A stretch of DNA of 64,000 nt. Source: Cliona cf. orientalis. Taxonomy: Eukaryota; Porifera; Demospongiae; Clionaida; Clionaidae. The stretch spans positions 35,728,694 to 35,792,693 of the forward strand of contig OZ005689.1 of assembly GCA_963930775.1 (NCBI GenBank), in the 5' to 3' direction. Within the stretch, counting starts at the first letter, position 1; each line of letters opens with the position of its first letter. A model generated the notes under the pieces. That model ran no database searches, was not told the origin of the DNA, and saw only the letters and a program-made list of their open reading frames with translations. Shown piece after piece: positions 23,045 through 34,735 of the stretch. Both the position numbers and the translations under genes were made by a program.

Positions 23045-23529
23045 CCGTACAGGCTCTAATTATTCGAACATTCTAATAGCCCGAACGGCAAGTTTAAGTA
23101 ATTTATTTCCTTCCTAATTCATCGAACATCTTGAATTTCAAGTTTTATCATCCGCTCTGAATCAACCGAACGGCCACACGGTATGGTATGGCAGGAACTC
23201 GAGACAATTCTTCCACGTTATCGAAGAGTGTGGCTACCACATCTTGGACAGCATATAAGAACAGAAAGGTACAGACACAGACGGTGATCATTTTGTGATC
23301 GCTCCTGATAGCACAGCGATACTGAGAACTCTAGAGCTGACAATGATAAACCTATAGTTGCACATTGACTGCTGTTTCTTCGTCGCTATAATGCTTTCTC
23401 CATTTGCACCGGATCCGTTCTATTTACACTCGAACAAACCATTGCCCGAATTTATTTGATTTCTATTTGACACCGAACGGCGATATTAATAATTATTTTT
23501 GGCCGTTCGGATAATTTGAGCGAGTACGG
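23045..23529. mobile_element. Pogo/Tc1-like MITE, TA target
   Basis: The left end CCGTACAGGCTCTAATTATT and the inverted right end AATTTGAGCGAGTACGG are imperfect TIRs, flanked by TA on both sides (23043-23044, 23530-23531). The interior repeats CCGAACGG motifs. No transposase. Confidence 0.65.
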
Positions 23530-23942
23530 TATCTACGTTCTACAGAAGCAAAGGGCCATGAAATCGACAGTAAGTAACATTATACAATCTTGCATGACTA
23601 CGAGTACGTAAAATATTAAGCTTTTCAAAACCCTGAGGCCTACCGTACCCCCTCCATTGTTGACAAGCAAGGTTGGAACGTCTGTAGCTCCATGTTCGCA
23701 CGCTCGAGGGTGAACTGGAGCAAGCCCTGTGACTCGAGTGAGAGAGACACACATAAGAGAATTCGAGTGAGGGGTGGGAACAGTGGCAGTGAGAGAGAGA
23801 GTAACTGCGCGAGAGGCAACTGCACGAGAGTTCGAGGCCCAGGGAGAGGGTGAGAGACAAAGAGAGGAAGAGATTGAGAGAGAGAGAGAGAGGGGTGGGG
23901 TAGGGAGGGAGGGAGAGAGAAGGGGGAGAACAGGAGAGTGTA

Positions 23943-24342
23943 CAGTGGAACCTGTCTAAAGCGGTCACCATTGGGCCAAATATCTGTGGCTGCATTAGAG
24001 AGGTGGCTGCAATAATATTATGCAAAACATAGGGGGTGTGGCTTGCAGGAGAAGTGAAGTTGCAAACGTAACTGTGGCTGCTGCAAGTGCGATTAGCTGG
24101 AGCCAAACGGGGTTTCCCTGGGGACTGTCCTACAGTGGCCACTATAGGCAGGCTAATTTGTAGTAGTGTAAACGCCATGGGACCTGGCTAACTGGCCGGT
24201 ATACGCAATAGGCAGGTGGCCGTCTTATCCAGGCTGCATTCCATAGTAAATGCATTGTGGCTGTTTGGGACCTACAGGGTGTGGCTGTCTTAAGAAGGAG
24301 GTGACTGCCTTGTCCAGGTGACCACTAAGGCAGGTTCCACTG
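23943..24342. mobile_element. Tc1/mariner-type MITE (CAGTGGAACCTG ends)
   Basis: CAGTGGAACCTG at 23943 and inverted CAGGTTCCACTG ending at 24342, TA on both sides (23941-23942, 24343-24344). Internal GGTCACC / GGTGACC motifs continue the inverted symmetry. 400 bp, no transposase. A GA-rich microsatellite (about 23790-23935) adjoins the left end. Confidence 0.75.
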
Positions 24343-25219
24343 TATTTCAAAATGGAACTTTTGTTAGTGTGGTGGCTTTTAGAAAAGCCTGTTAGTCGGA
24401 GAGAGGGGTGATGTTAAGGTACAATTTAATTGCGTGGGTGGATATATCCCCAAATTTCCCCAGAAGCGCTGAAATAAGTCTCTTTTAGCCGCTTACCCTT
24501 TGCTGAGCATTTTTAGCGTTGTAGGAGACATGAATGACTCGGTTTGGCATCCGCTGTCGGCCGTCAATTTTAAGGTCAAAGGTCGTGCTTTCAGCCCCAC
24601 CGCTGCCAAATGCGCATGCATCAGCCCCTCCCCTGTCCATCTGCGCATGCGCATATCGTCCATTGTGCCACGTGAACTTTGTCTGCGCACTGCCGAGATA
24701 ATTGGTAAGTTTTGTGTCTGTCTGTGTCTGTCGTATGTAATATGGCGTACTGATAGTTTTCTCGCCTTTCCTGACTATGGAACTGTATGCATGTCACCTG
24801 ATTTACTGGGCTTGGAACGCTAGGTTTGTATTGTTATGACTGGAGAGGAGGAAGGATCTGGTGTTATACCTATGTAAACGAGACTAGTACCTGCTGCAGC
24901 CTGGAGTGGAGCCCAATCAGATTGCTCCACGTCATCACCAATTTTTACCGGGCTTGCTAGGCTATACTAGACTACATCTCACGAGTGAGGTTTGCACACA
25001 GGCGAAGCAGCTAAGCACTGGTACAACTCCAGTATGGGCACAACACCAGATCCTTCCTCCTCCTGATATGTTACAAACGGAACGGAAGTTTTCCCAAAGT
25101 ACCTGATTGCATATTCTCGTACACATACACAGATCGGAAAAAGAGTGTGGTGAAATGTTTTTTCAACTTTGGTTCCAGATGTACACGACATAATATTATT
25201 ATGACACGCAAAACAAATA

Positions 25220-25503
25220 CAGTGGAAACCCTCCAAAGCGGACACCATTGGGACCAAAATTTTAGTCCGCTATAGCGAAGTGTCCTTAGCTCAGGGGTAG
25301 TGGTTGACCATGCCCCTCCTACAATCGAATTGAGGCCAGCTATGATAAAGCATCACTGCGTGACCAAAAAAAGTGTCCGTTATACGGAATAGCGGGGTGT
25401 CCACTGTTGAGGGGGTTTGAATATATTGAAGTCTATGGAAATACAATCCGGACATTCAAAATTGTCCGCCGTTGAGGAGTGTCCGTCATGCAGGGTTCCA
25501 CTG
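25220..25503. mobile_element. Tc1/mariner-type MITE with paralogous empty site
   Basis: CAGTGGAAACCCTCC (25220) to inverted AGGGTTCCACTG (25503), TA at 25218-25219 and 25504-25505. The duplicated locus near 41275-41276 reads straight through a single TA, which confirms the ends. Internal GGACACC/GTGTCC motifs are palindromic. Confidence 0.85.
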
Positions 25504-25938
25504 TATTATCAGTGATAGCGTTATCACGATGTTTTGCTTATATGCACAATTCACGCAGCCTTACACCCAGCCGATGCCTTGAAAGCACAATCTCGGCAAA
25601 TTATGGAGTCCGAGTGTCTCAGTGCCTGATTCTCAACCAGACGATCAAACGGCAGCTGTATAAATGAGATTTTCCTGTCCCAGTAGGTAGGCATGGATCA
25701 TCCACATCCTCGCCAGCTACATTTGAGCTTATCGCCCTCATCTGAACTTTACGGACACTATTCTGAAAGGATGCAATGAGATATTGCCAGAACCATGCAT
25801 GCAACATAGAGGCTGGGCACGAGACTACTGATTACGGGGATAGTAGTCTCAACGTGGCTTGTACTTGCACCATGCATTGTAGTGAGATCAAAATTGCTTG
25901 ATGTACAGTGCTAACTCAAACAGCAACAATTGAAAAAA

Positions 25939-26130
25939 GGCTGTGTCTACTGTACCGGCACCGGTACTGAAAATTTAGCGCTTCGAGTACCGGCAAACTA
26001 GCCCCCCGCTACTAGCCTCACTAGCCGTCTAGCACTCAGTATTAGTGGCTATTAGTATAGCTAATATTAGAGCTGCCGGTACTCCAAGCACTAAATCTTG
26101 GGTACCGGTGCCAGTACAGTAGACACAGTG
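25939..26130. mobile_element. 192-bp hairpin MITE with 9-bp TSD
   Basis: About 54-bp imperfect inverted arms (CTGTGTCTACTGTAC on the left, GTACAGTAGACACAG on the right), rich in ACCGGTACC-type motifs. Direct repeats TTGAAAAAA lie at 25930-25938 and 26131-26139. Copy B (about 42663-42671) is an empty site. The 9-bp duplication suggests Mutator-like mobilisation (inference). Confidence 0.75.
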
Positions 26131-26714
26131 TTGAAAAAAATCTCTGCACAAACTAAAACTAGGCTATAACTAGCCATACATTGTGCCCGTGTATGAGCAA
26201 GAACTGATGAAAATGTACCTGACAATACCTACTGTTTGCGCTTGACAATGTGATGAACATTGTTTACGCTTTGCCCAACTGAGTAAATTATGTGCTAAAC
26301 AAGGGAGTCGCTGCCATACACCCCGGAGCAGCTAGATCTCTTCATCATGCAGACAAGCTAGCTAGCATTGGTCTATACCTTGAGCTAATAACTCGAGTGC
26401 TCTATTGTTTTACACAGCAAACGTTTCCGCTACTTGCTAGTTAGTTGGCAAGGCTATGGGGAATTGTACGTACAACACCTTTTACTTGTGTAAAACCGGC
26501 AGAGCCTATACACACTTGTAGCCCAGAAGTGAACGGCTGACTGGACTATGAATAGCAATGAGCTTCCTTTGGACCAGCAACTTCAAGGCCTATAATCTTA
26601 GTCTCAGAGCTGTGCAACATCATTCATTCCATGATGACACTCCTGCATATTGTGGCTGGGCGCCTCTGCTTTGCCCATTGCATCAGTGAAATTTATCTAT
26701 AATCAGATCTGCTG

Positions 26715-26892
26715 AAAAGGCCTGATAATAATATTGCATAATACCAGCATGAAGCCTTTCAAGTCAAAGACAGGAATAGTCTTGCTCACCATAATAATAT
26801 TATTATACCTAAGCTGACAGGGCCTAATAATATTGCCTAATACCAGCATGAAGCCTTTCAAGTCAAAGGCAGGAATAATCTTGCTACCACAC
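26715..26892. repeat. Tandem duplication, ~103-bp period
   Basis: TACCAGCATGAAGCCTTTCA followed by AGTCAAAG occurs at about 26741 and 26842. The corresponding place in copy B (42823) has one unit. Confidence 0.8.
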
Positions 26893-27952
26893 ATTTGCAA
26901 TGTTTTCCGCCCATGTGCTACGTGAGGGGTGGGGTCACGCATAATCTTGCCCATACCCAGTGCACTACGAAACAACTTGAGCTTTATAGAACACATACCC
27001 CATCGCACATGCATCCACATCTGTTTGCATAGAAATGAGAGCTGCAGCAGTAGTGTGCATACATGTATGTAGCTGACGTATACACATGGCCTGCAGTGGA
27101 TGGGTCGAGTCGATAGGTGTCACCAACAAAGACGCAGTGTTTGCGATGCTCGTGGGCCTTGCCAAACCATTTGAAGCATATGAAGACAAATTTTGGACGA
27201 CTTGTATGGATTTGTCATATTTACTAGTCGCTCAGATGCCTAGATGTCCAGATCTGGCGATTTTGTGGTGACAGGCAGACAGACAGACAAAACCAATTAC
27301 TTTATCCCTTGTGCATGTGAGCTGGAACTGTGTTCCTGGTGTTGTTCACTAGCTCAGCATGTGTATGGGGCTATATTAGTGTCATAATTATGGAGGGTTT
27401 AGTCATTTTGTGAGAAGGGTATCCATCTTATTTGGGGGGTGGTCATTTAGAGGTCTGCAGAGCAATACTGGGTTACTATCAAATGTGGGTGTATCCATAA
27501 TATATTATTATTATTGCTACAATTTTCTGAAACTCAAGGTACATGTACAGGTGTATGGTTTGTTACGTGTTGTGCTGATTTCTACAGAGATTTGTGTTGG
27601 AAATTTCAACAGTTCATCCAAGTTTTGTTATTCAACATATTAACGTGAGTATACGTACCATAGTGTGATTGTGACCATAATGGAGTGCTTGCATGGTGAT
27701 ACTGTATCTATTCATCTTCTGCAGTGATATGGAGTCAGTTGAGAGTGCTGATGCACAAAAAGTGAGTACTTGAAGAAAATATTAGCCTCGGACCTGAGCG
27801 ATTAACTTTAATTATTATTGTTTTTACATAGGATGTGTGTGTTACGCAGGGTACATGTATGTATACTGTGTCTGGTGATACACCAGAAAGGTCGGTGATA
27901 GACAGTATTATCAAGGTAAGGTGACAAACGCATGTTATAAGAGTTTGTTTGT

Positions 27953-27989
27953 GGGGGGGGGGGGGGGGGGGGGGGGGGGGGAGGGGGGG
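27953..27989. repeat. G-rich homopolymer run
   Basis: 29 consecutive G (27953-27981), one A, then seven G, within intron 2 of the transposase gene. Confidence 0.9.
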
Positions 27990-28550
27990 TATTTTTGCAA
28001 TTGGTCCTATCTCCAAGTTTAATTTCCGCCAATGTTCATAGGCAGATTATTATATGTATATCACCTGATGATTCTGAGGAGGGTGGAGTCTACTTAATTA
28101 TAATCGGTTGAATGAGCAAACCATGTAAGATAGAATTACGCTGAGAGCATGTCCGGCTTTTCCTGATGGTTGAGGTATACACAAAAGATGTATGGAAAAT
28201 GACTGTTATAAGAGTCGAATTCTGTACCAGAATATCGGATGAGAGGCAAGATCAGCACAAAGATCGTCCAATGATACTCTTTCTTTCTGGACTGAAGATC
28301 ATAGCGATCACAGTCATCAACATAAAGATTCAGCTCCTCCAAGTCAGTGGTTACACAAATTCCATGTTTGATACCAGCGACAGACAAGAAATGCAAATTT
28401 CGTAAAAAAATGCAATGTTCAAGGCTAGAACATCTTCCATCCTTTAGTAACTTATCTTAGTAGTGAGATGGAATATTAAACTCAGCCCATTTGGATCAAC
28501 CTCATAATAATTATACTGAACGTTATATTCCCACATCAGGACATCATATT

Positions 28551-28880
28551 ATTATGCATAACTACATCTCTCCAGTTCTTATTCTACCCAGGATTCCTCA
28601 TATTAGTGGGACGTTTTAACATTCTTACAATACTGAGAATTTCGTGTTTTTTCCCTACTTTAGGGTTATATTTCATAATTTTGATGGTGCGGCATACCAG
28701 TGATACCAGTGATACCAGTGGGGTGCTGGTGGCTTCCTTTTATGTCCCCCCTCTGTCCCCCTTCTGTAGGGAAAAAACACGAAATTCTCAGTGTTGTAAG
28801 AATGTTAAAAGTCCCAGTAATATGAGGAATCCTGGGTAGAATAAGAACAACTGGAGAGATGTAGTTACGCATAATTATAG
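28551..28880. mobile_element. Long-inverted-repeat MITE in intron 2
   Basis: Arms of about 105-110 bp (28551-28656 and 28769-28880) are near-perfect inverted copies, e.g. GAGAATTTCGTGTTTTTTCC against GGAAAAAACACGAAATTCTC. The loop has three GATACCAGT repeats. No target duplication was settled. It lies inside the intron of the Mutator-like gene, sense to neither gene product. Confidence 0.85.
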
Positions 28881-31800
28881 GCAGACACACAGTGGGTGGG
28901 CATGAGACTTCCAAAGGATATACTTTACATACTACATGACCAAGGAGTGATGACGCTCTACCATTAATTTTTGTTAAGTCTGGCTAGTGGGAGAGGCCTG
29001 GTGGGTGTACACTAGACTGGGAGGCTGATATATTTCGCTTACATGACATTGTACATGTTCATTCGTATGCGTTGAAAGAAGTTATCTGTATGCATGCACA
29101 TCACCGTAAGTTTTCTTTGCCATTTAGGATACTCCCATGTCAAATAATGATGGTCTCAATGTGACAGTGGAGGGTGATGAAGAGACTAATAGTCTCAACG
29201 TGACAGTGGAGAGTAATGATGGCTCCCTGTACATTCCAACCCCTCAAAGAAAGGTTAGAGAGAGCATAGAAAATACGTCAATTATTCCGTCAAGTATTTG
29301 CTTCATGGACTTGAAACAATTGAACAAGTTCATCAAGCAAGTGAATCAAATACATTGTTGTGCCACACCTGGTTGTAAAGGTGCATTGTGTCCCATTCAT
29401 GTGAAAAGCCTTGGGGGTGGTGCTTTTTCTATCACCTATGCTTGTAACGGTTGTGCTAGTCAGTGGGCATTGTTTGAAACATCATCTAAATACGAACTTG
29501 GCTGTGCTACCGAAATTAGTATTGCTGTGCAGGTGGCTTTTATCATAGCTGGTTGCACGCATGTGACTTATTACAAGGTATTGAAGCATGCACTTGGGAT
29601 TGAAGGAGTTAGTTGGCCAATGTTTGACTCGACCATCAAGAGAATGTACCCTATTGTCAAAGAGATGGTCGATAAGATGTGTAGTGATGCAAGGGATGAC
29701 ATGCAACGCATGGACCAAAATGAACTGGGTTCATGGAGTCGTGCCATCACGTCCGCTGATGGCACGTGGATGACACGTGGTCATCACAGCAAGAATGCTA
29801 CTTTCAGCATTCGAAATTACTACAATGGAGCTCTTCTTTACCGCAAGCATCTCTGTCAGAAAGGCAGAGATGACATAATTAAAGAAGAGCTCTACCAGGG
29901 AACCTCCAAGGGTGCCGAAGGCTATGCCGCACGCCTTACGTTAAAAAAAGCCAAGGAAGAAGGGATGAACATTGCCATTCAGTGGCAAGATGCCGACTCC
30001 TCCTCTGCTAAGGCAGTGACAGACCACTTTCCCAATGCAGAGATCATGATCTGTGGTGGGCATGCCGGTAGGGCCCACAAGAAGCAACTGGAAAAGCAGC
30101 AGAAAATTAAGTCCTTCACTGTTGATTTAATAAGAAAGTATAAAGATACTTTTCCCTCTGTTGGCGATGTGGTCTGTCATTGCTCAAGGCATAAACAGGG
30201 ATGTGGTTGCTTCTCCAAGGCGTTCATTGAAAAGGATAGAAACTACTTTTCGCTAATTTTGTCGATGAGTGAATCTGCTGAAGAATTTGCAACCAGGATG
30301 AAAGGATTGGCCAGACATGCCCGCGACGAGCACGATTGGGGGTTTGGTAGGTGTGACTTTCACCAACTTCAAGTATGCAGCTGTGGCGAGTGTGAGGATG
30401 GAGAGGATCTGAAGTGCGAAGGAACAGACTATCACACAAGGCATGCACTGACATGTCCTTTCCACTCTCTGGCTTACGAAATTGAATGCCATGAGAGAGC
30501 AGAAATGGCCGAACAGCTGGTTCACCCCATTCTTAAAAGGGGGCATTCCAATTGGTTGGAGGCCTCCCACAATGTGTTCATTTGCTTCAGACCAAAGCAC
30601 ATCTTCCTCGAGAGGCTACACTATGTGGTTTCAACCGAGCTGGCTCTGCTGCAATCCAACACGACATACATGTATGAGAAGCGTGGGCCACAATATCATT
30701 GGGTGGTTGAGCTGTTTGAGCGTCTGAAGCTACCTGTGTTTGATGGTGTTCAGGCTGCTCTGGAGATATTCAATCGACAGAGAAAGATGTACTTAGATCA
30801 GGAAAAGACCGATTTCTCCAAGCGGAGGCGAATACAGTTGAAAAGTGAGCGAACAGTGGATGCACAGTGTCGCAAGCTGTGGTCAAAGAAGCATGGCCAT
30901 GATACCTATGGCAGTGACGACAGTGACATAGACGAAGATGAACTCAAACGAAAAGGACAGAGGAAGCGTACAACTGCAGGCACGTGCAAGTGTGGGTCCA
31001 CCACTCACCTACGTACCAACCATAGTGAATGTCCTTTGAACGTAAAGAATCAGAGAAGTGATGTTTCTGTGGATGACAGAGCATCTGACAATAATGATGT
31101 CATTTCCTATTCTGAGGATACCCTGTCAGATGCAGAAAGCATTTCTTTGGAAAAAAGTGTGCCTACCCCAACTGGTGACACTAGTTGGTGTTTTGAAGAT
31201 GACGTACTAAGTGGTATCTGCGTGTGCGGAGCGCTCGGACGAGCACACAAGAGGGACTGCCCCTCAAACTCACGAAATCGTTACGTTGGGTGCACATTGT
31301 TTCCCAAGGCCTCTTCTGCTGACTCTGACAAGAATGGCAAGAATGATGATTGTGTGAAATCCAAACCTCCTAAAGCAAGCAAGCCGGTCAATACGAGGTC
31401 CACTCGTCGAGGAAAGAGAGAAAAGCCAGGAGGTGAGAAGCCTCCCCTAGCGAAAAGGCCTAGGCCCAACTTCAAGGTGGGTGACTGCGTGAATTTGCAT
31501 GATAGCAAATTGGTCAAATGTCACCTTCCTTGCTGCGTTGTGCAAGTGTTTGGTGATCGATACCTACTATGTTGTCACAAGGGAGTTCTCACTACTGGCT
31601 ATGCAAAGGGGCAGTTGACAGCTATCAGCGGTGATCCATCCATTTCAGTAGACAACTGGCGAACTGCAGGAAGGACCTCACTACCAGATGTAGCAAATGA
31701 TTCTGCAAATCTCAAAGTGTGTAACTGTGGCCTAGCCAAGACTGTTGTTGAGCATGTTGTTGACCTGACTGACGATCCCACAGCCGTGTCTTCAGCCGAT

Positions 31801-31904
31801 GGTTCTGCAGTTGTAAGCAACACCTGGGTGTCCACTCCACTGTACACCTTGCACATAGATAAGAAACAGGAAATTGTTTCATCTGATGGTTGGCTCTCAG
31901 ACAG

Positions 31905-32209
31905 TCATTAGGGCCGGTCAGTTGCTCATCTTGCAGGAATTCCCAAACATAGCCGGCCTGCAAGATCCGACAGTTCATAGGAGTCTGTCGTTCCAAATCC
32001 TCAGAGGAGAATTTGTGCAGATCATCTTTATTGGAGGCTGTCACTGGTGTACTATTTCCAACATTGGATGTGACGATGGAGTGGTCAATGTGTACGACAG
32101 CATGTACTCCAGTGCTTTCAGTGGGACGGTCAAATTGATTGCCAGCCTTGTGTTCAGTCCTGCTAAACAGCTTGTAGTGAGAATGATGGATGTTGGAAGG
32201 CAGATTAAT
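31905..32209 (+). pseudogene. ULP1-type cysteine protease domain, broken end of the Mutator-like gene
   Basis: A frame shifted from the transposase carries the next part of a C48 (ULP1/SENP-like) domain: a hydrophobic stretch, then CHWCTISNIGCDDG, with the catalytic His, and NVYDSMYSSA, with the catalytic Asp. This spacing matches the second ULP1 domain in this window (62.2-63.4 kb). The catalytic Cys segment (normally DCGLFA-like) is absent because a LINE fragment begins at about 32209. ULP1 proteases remove SUMO or related tags. Family assignment is by motif. Confidence 0.65.
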
Positions 32210-33216
32210 CCTTTCTTATACATGACTACCTTTCTGAAAGGAAGCAGTTTGTTGTAGTTAATGGTAGTCAGTCCTCTGAACTGGAAGTAACATCTGGGGT
32301 CCCCCAAGGATCTGTGCTTGGACCGTTATTGTTCCTTATTTATATTAATGGTGTTTCATGCATTACTTTAAACGGGAAGCTCTTAATTTATGCTGATGAT
32401 ATTGCACTCTACCAGATCATTCACTCCCCATCTGATTATCTGCTAGTCCAAAATGACATCAATGCTATATCTGTTTGGACCAACAAAAATTTCCTAAATC
32501 TAAATACAAATAAATGCTGTTACATGCTGTTCTCTAAAAAATACCATCCCTGCCAACCAATTACCCAGCTAGTTATCGAAGGGCAATCACTCGGGAGAGT
32601 AACCACCTTTAAGTATCTTGGAGTACTATTCTCTCACGATGGCTCGTGGTCAGCCCACATCACCAATGTTTGTAATAAGGCAAGAAAGGTGCTGGGTCTC
32701 CTTTACCGCAAGTACTACCACGATTCACATCCTGACACTCTACTCCATCTCTATAAAATGCTTGTACGTCCTCTTCTGGAATACGCCACATGTGTCTGGG
32801 ACCCGTACCTCAGGAAGGATATCAATAACATTGAAAAAGTGCAAGCTTTTGCTCTTAAAATCTGTCTGAAGGAGTGGCATGTAAGTTATGAAGTTCTTAT
32901 TGAAACTGCAAGTATTCCAACACTAGAAAAACGGAGACAGTACCTCAAGCAATGTCAGCTGTATAGCATCATAAATGGCTTGTCTTCCTTTGAATCTCTT
33001 CCTACTACAAGAGCTAGTTTATGTGAATACTCTCTCAGAACTAGATCTGTCACCGTTCGATCTCTTGCCCAGCCATTTGCAAGGACCCAGCTATACTATT
33101 ACTCTTTTCTGCCATCTGCTGTCAGGCTATGGAACTCACTTCCACTGGAGGTGGTTACCAAAGAAAGTCCCCAGTCTTTTAAAAGGGCTCTTACACAACT
33201 TTTGTTCATTACCTAA
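32209..33216 (+). mobile_element. 5'-truncated LINE (CR1/Jockey-like) reverse transcriptase
   Basis: An open frame from about 32215 to 33216 holds the back half of a non-LTR reverse transcriptase: GVPQGSVLGPLLFLIYING at 32296, YADD catalytic box at 32389, the thumb region (TFKYLGVLFSHDGSW), and the C-terminal RLWNSLP motif typical of CR1/Jockey-group ORF2. The endonuclease and RT N-terminus are missing, the usual result of incomplete target-primed reverse transcription. The frame is open to its natural stop, so the insertion is not old. The first track ATG (32314) is internal. The 3' end is soon after 33216 but no poly-A or target duplication was fixed. Confidence 0.9.
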
Positions 33217-33811
33217 CTTATTGTTGCTTTTGCAATAACTATAATAAGTTCCAAAACTCAATGTGTTAATTTGTTTGTCCTTACTATTGTTTGTGCTTGT
33301 AATAATACTAGGTGGATACTTGACTTGTATTAGCTATTGCTATTTCTTGTATCCTATTATATTGGAAAAATATACACGTACATGTATAACTGCATATATC
33401 TATTCTCTCTCTCTCTCTCTCTCTTTTGCTCGTCTAATGCTAGTACATGTATGTGTACATGTCTATTACCATAATAATATTATTTCTTCTCAGTGTTATT
33501 TCTCTTCATACATGTACCTGTGTTTTCTTGAGTGTTAAGGCATGTCAACTCAATAAGCCTGACACATGGAAGGTTTATGCAGTTGTAGGCTCTACCTTTC
33601 TTGAATTTTGTTTTGGGGTTAAAAGTGGTTCCTGAATGTCAGGTCATAGGGTACAGGTACTGGTTATCAATCTTATCTGTATGCCTGTAGTGACACTGCC
33701 AAACCAGCTGACTGATTTTTTTGTACTACCTTATAAGGAAGTACACAAATGCCATGTCAGCAAACAGCGTTGTTCTCTGCTCTGCCATAATATCTAGATG
33801 TACATGTACAT

Positions 33812-34382
33812 GTATCTCTCCTCGTTGAAGTCAGTTGCCTGAAGCTCCCACCCTCAGGTGGCGTGATGAGTCGTTGATGGCTTCTGGTTTTCACATTGGA
33901 GGTATGTTTCTCTCTTGTGTTCTCTATCCCAGTCTATACTACATGTATGTTTGTATTAATATGGCTGCATTCTCCCTCTCTGTATCATCTCAATACTTGT
34001 TTGTGTTGGGCACTTGGTACAGTTGTTTGTTGCCTGTTCAAAGCTGATTATATTACAGAGCAGTAGGTACAGTTATAGGTTACCGAGCAAAACTTTTATG
34101 AGTGAAAACGTAATATCAAGTTGTATCATGTTGCTCTAAATATAATCTGCTCTACAGTACATGTACTCTATCAGTATAATAATATTATTATAGTGTCATG
34201 GGCACTTGCCTGGGACACTATGGTATTACCCCCGTATGCATAGTAAAGTAATCGGGTGGCTTGACGTTTTCTCTCTTTCTCCTCGTTGAAGTCAGCTGCC
34301 TGAAGCTCGGGTGGCATGATGAATCGTTGATGGCTTCTAGTTTTCCCATCGGACTTATATTTCTCTCTCTGTTCTAAAAAAA
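33812..34382 (+). repeat. Direct repeat pair ~465 bp apart
   Basis: TCCTCGTTGAAGTCAGTTGC plus GATGGCTTCTGGTTTTC at 33818-33895 recurs at 34280-34350 with a few substitutions and a short deletion. Confidence 0.7.
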
Positions 34383-34654
34383 TTACCTGATGTCAGCATA
34401 AAGGCAATCTTAGCGAGTGGTGAGTATAATATTCATCAAAAATGTCAAAGCTGACGTTTGTTTCACCTCATAATGTTGACAAACTGTACAAATCACATCA
34501 GGTGTGCCATGTGCTGTTTCAATCGCGTACTGCACATCTACATGTATATGACACGTACATGTAAGTGAATGCAAGAGCACACACTAGGCTACTAATTGTG
34601 CACACGGGGTATGTGCTCTACAGAGCTCTCATTCTCTCCTTGAAAACTGGCAGT

Positions 34655-34735
34655 CATGTTGATGTGCTCATTGTAACATGGTGCTTGTAGTCACACTGTC
34701 TAGGTGTAAGGGTCAAGGAAGCTCATACTAGTGTC
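34655..34735 (+). repeat. Repeat shared with 37944-38020
   Basis: CATGGTGCTTGTAGTCACAC, TGTCTAGGTGTAAGGGTCAA and the flanking TTGATGTG occur in the same order at both places. The two copies lie on either side of the 48-bp minisatellite. Confidence 0.8.

Larger units (their letters stand above)
24461..27180 (+). repeat. Segmental duplication, copy A (pair of 40493-48098)
   Basis: Ordered similarity to copy B runs from CCCCAGAAGCGCT to the GCTCGTGGGCCTTGCCAA block. Shared blocks include CTGATTTACTGGGCTTGGAA, GAACTTTACGGACACTATTC and CATGTATGTAGCTGACGTAT. Copy A carries two MITEs (25220-25503, 25939-26130) that copy B lacks. It lacks the Tc1 element that splits copy B; the corresponding empty TA is at 26996-26997. 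No gene recognised in the shared sequence. Confidence 0.8.
27725..31911 (+). pseudogene. Mutator-like DDE transposase gene, 3 exons, with C-terminal ULP1 domain
   Basis: ATG at 27729. Exons 27725-27761, 27832-27915 and 29128-31911 join in phase 0 through good GT-AG borders, and an upstream 5' UTR exon may end at the GTGAGT near 27643. The protein has an N-terminal repeat (SLNVTVE), a zinc-binding segment (CCATPGCKGALCPIH, CNGC), and an RNase H-like core with ADGTWMTRGH, WQDADSSSA and CGGHAGRAH, the arrangement of Mutator-type transposases. Two Cys-rich repeats follow (CKCGSTTHLRTNHSECP; CVCGALGRAHKRDCP), then a basic region. The last residues, SSDGWLSDS, are the start of a ULP1 protease domain. 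The frame then meets TAG at 31909, but the domain continues in another frame (next entry). So this copy is frameshifted. It could be an old transposon or a domesticated gene since broken. Confidence 0.7.

Noticed and set aside
23540-24178. 212-codon minus-strand Ser/Leu-rich frame
   Set aside because: It is translated GA/CT microsatellite and part of a MITE (23943-24342); there is no splice context or domain.
34081-34200. Possible promoter or start of a host gene near 34 kb
   Set aside because: No coding exon with splice borders could be followed; only repeats and AT-rich DNA.
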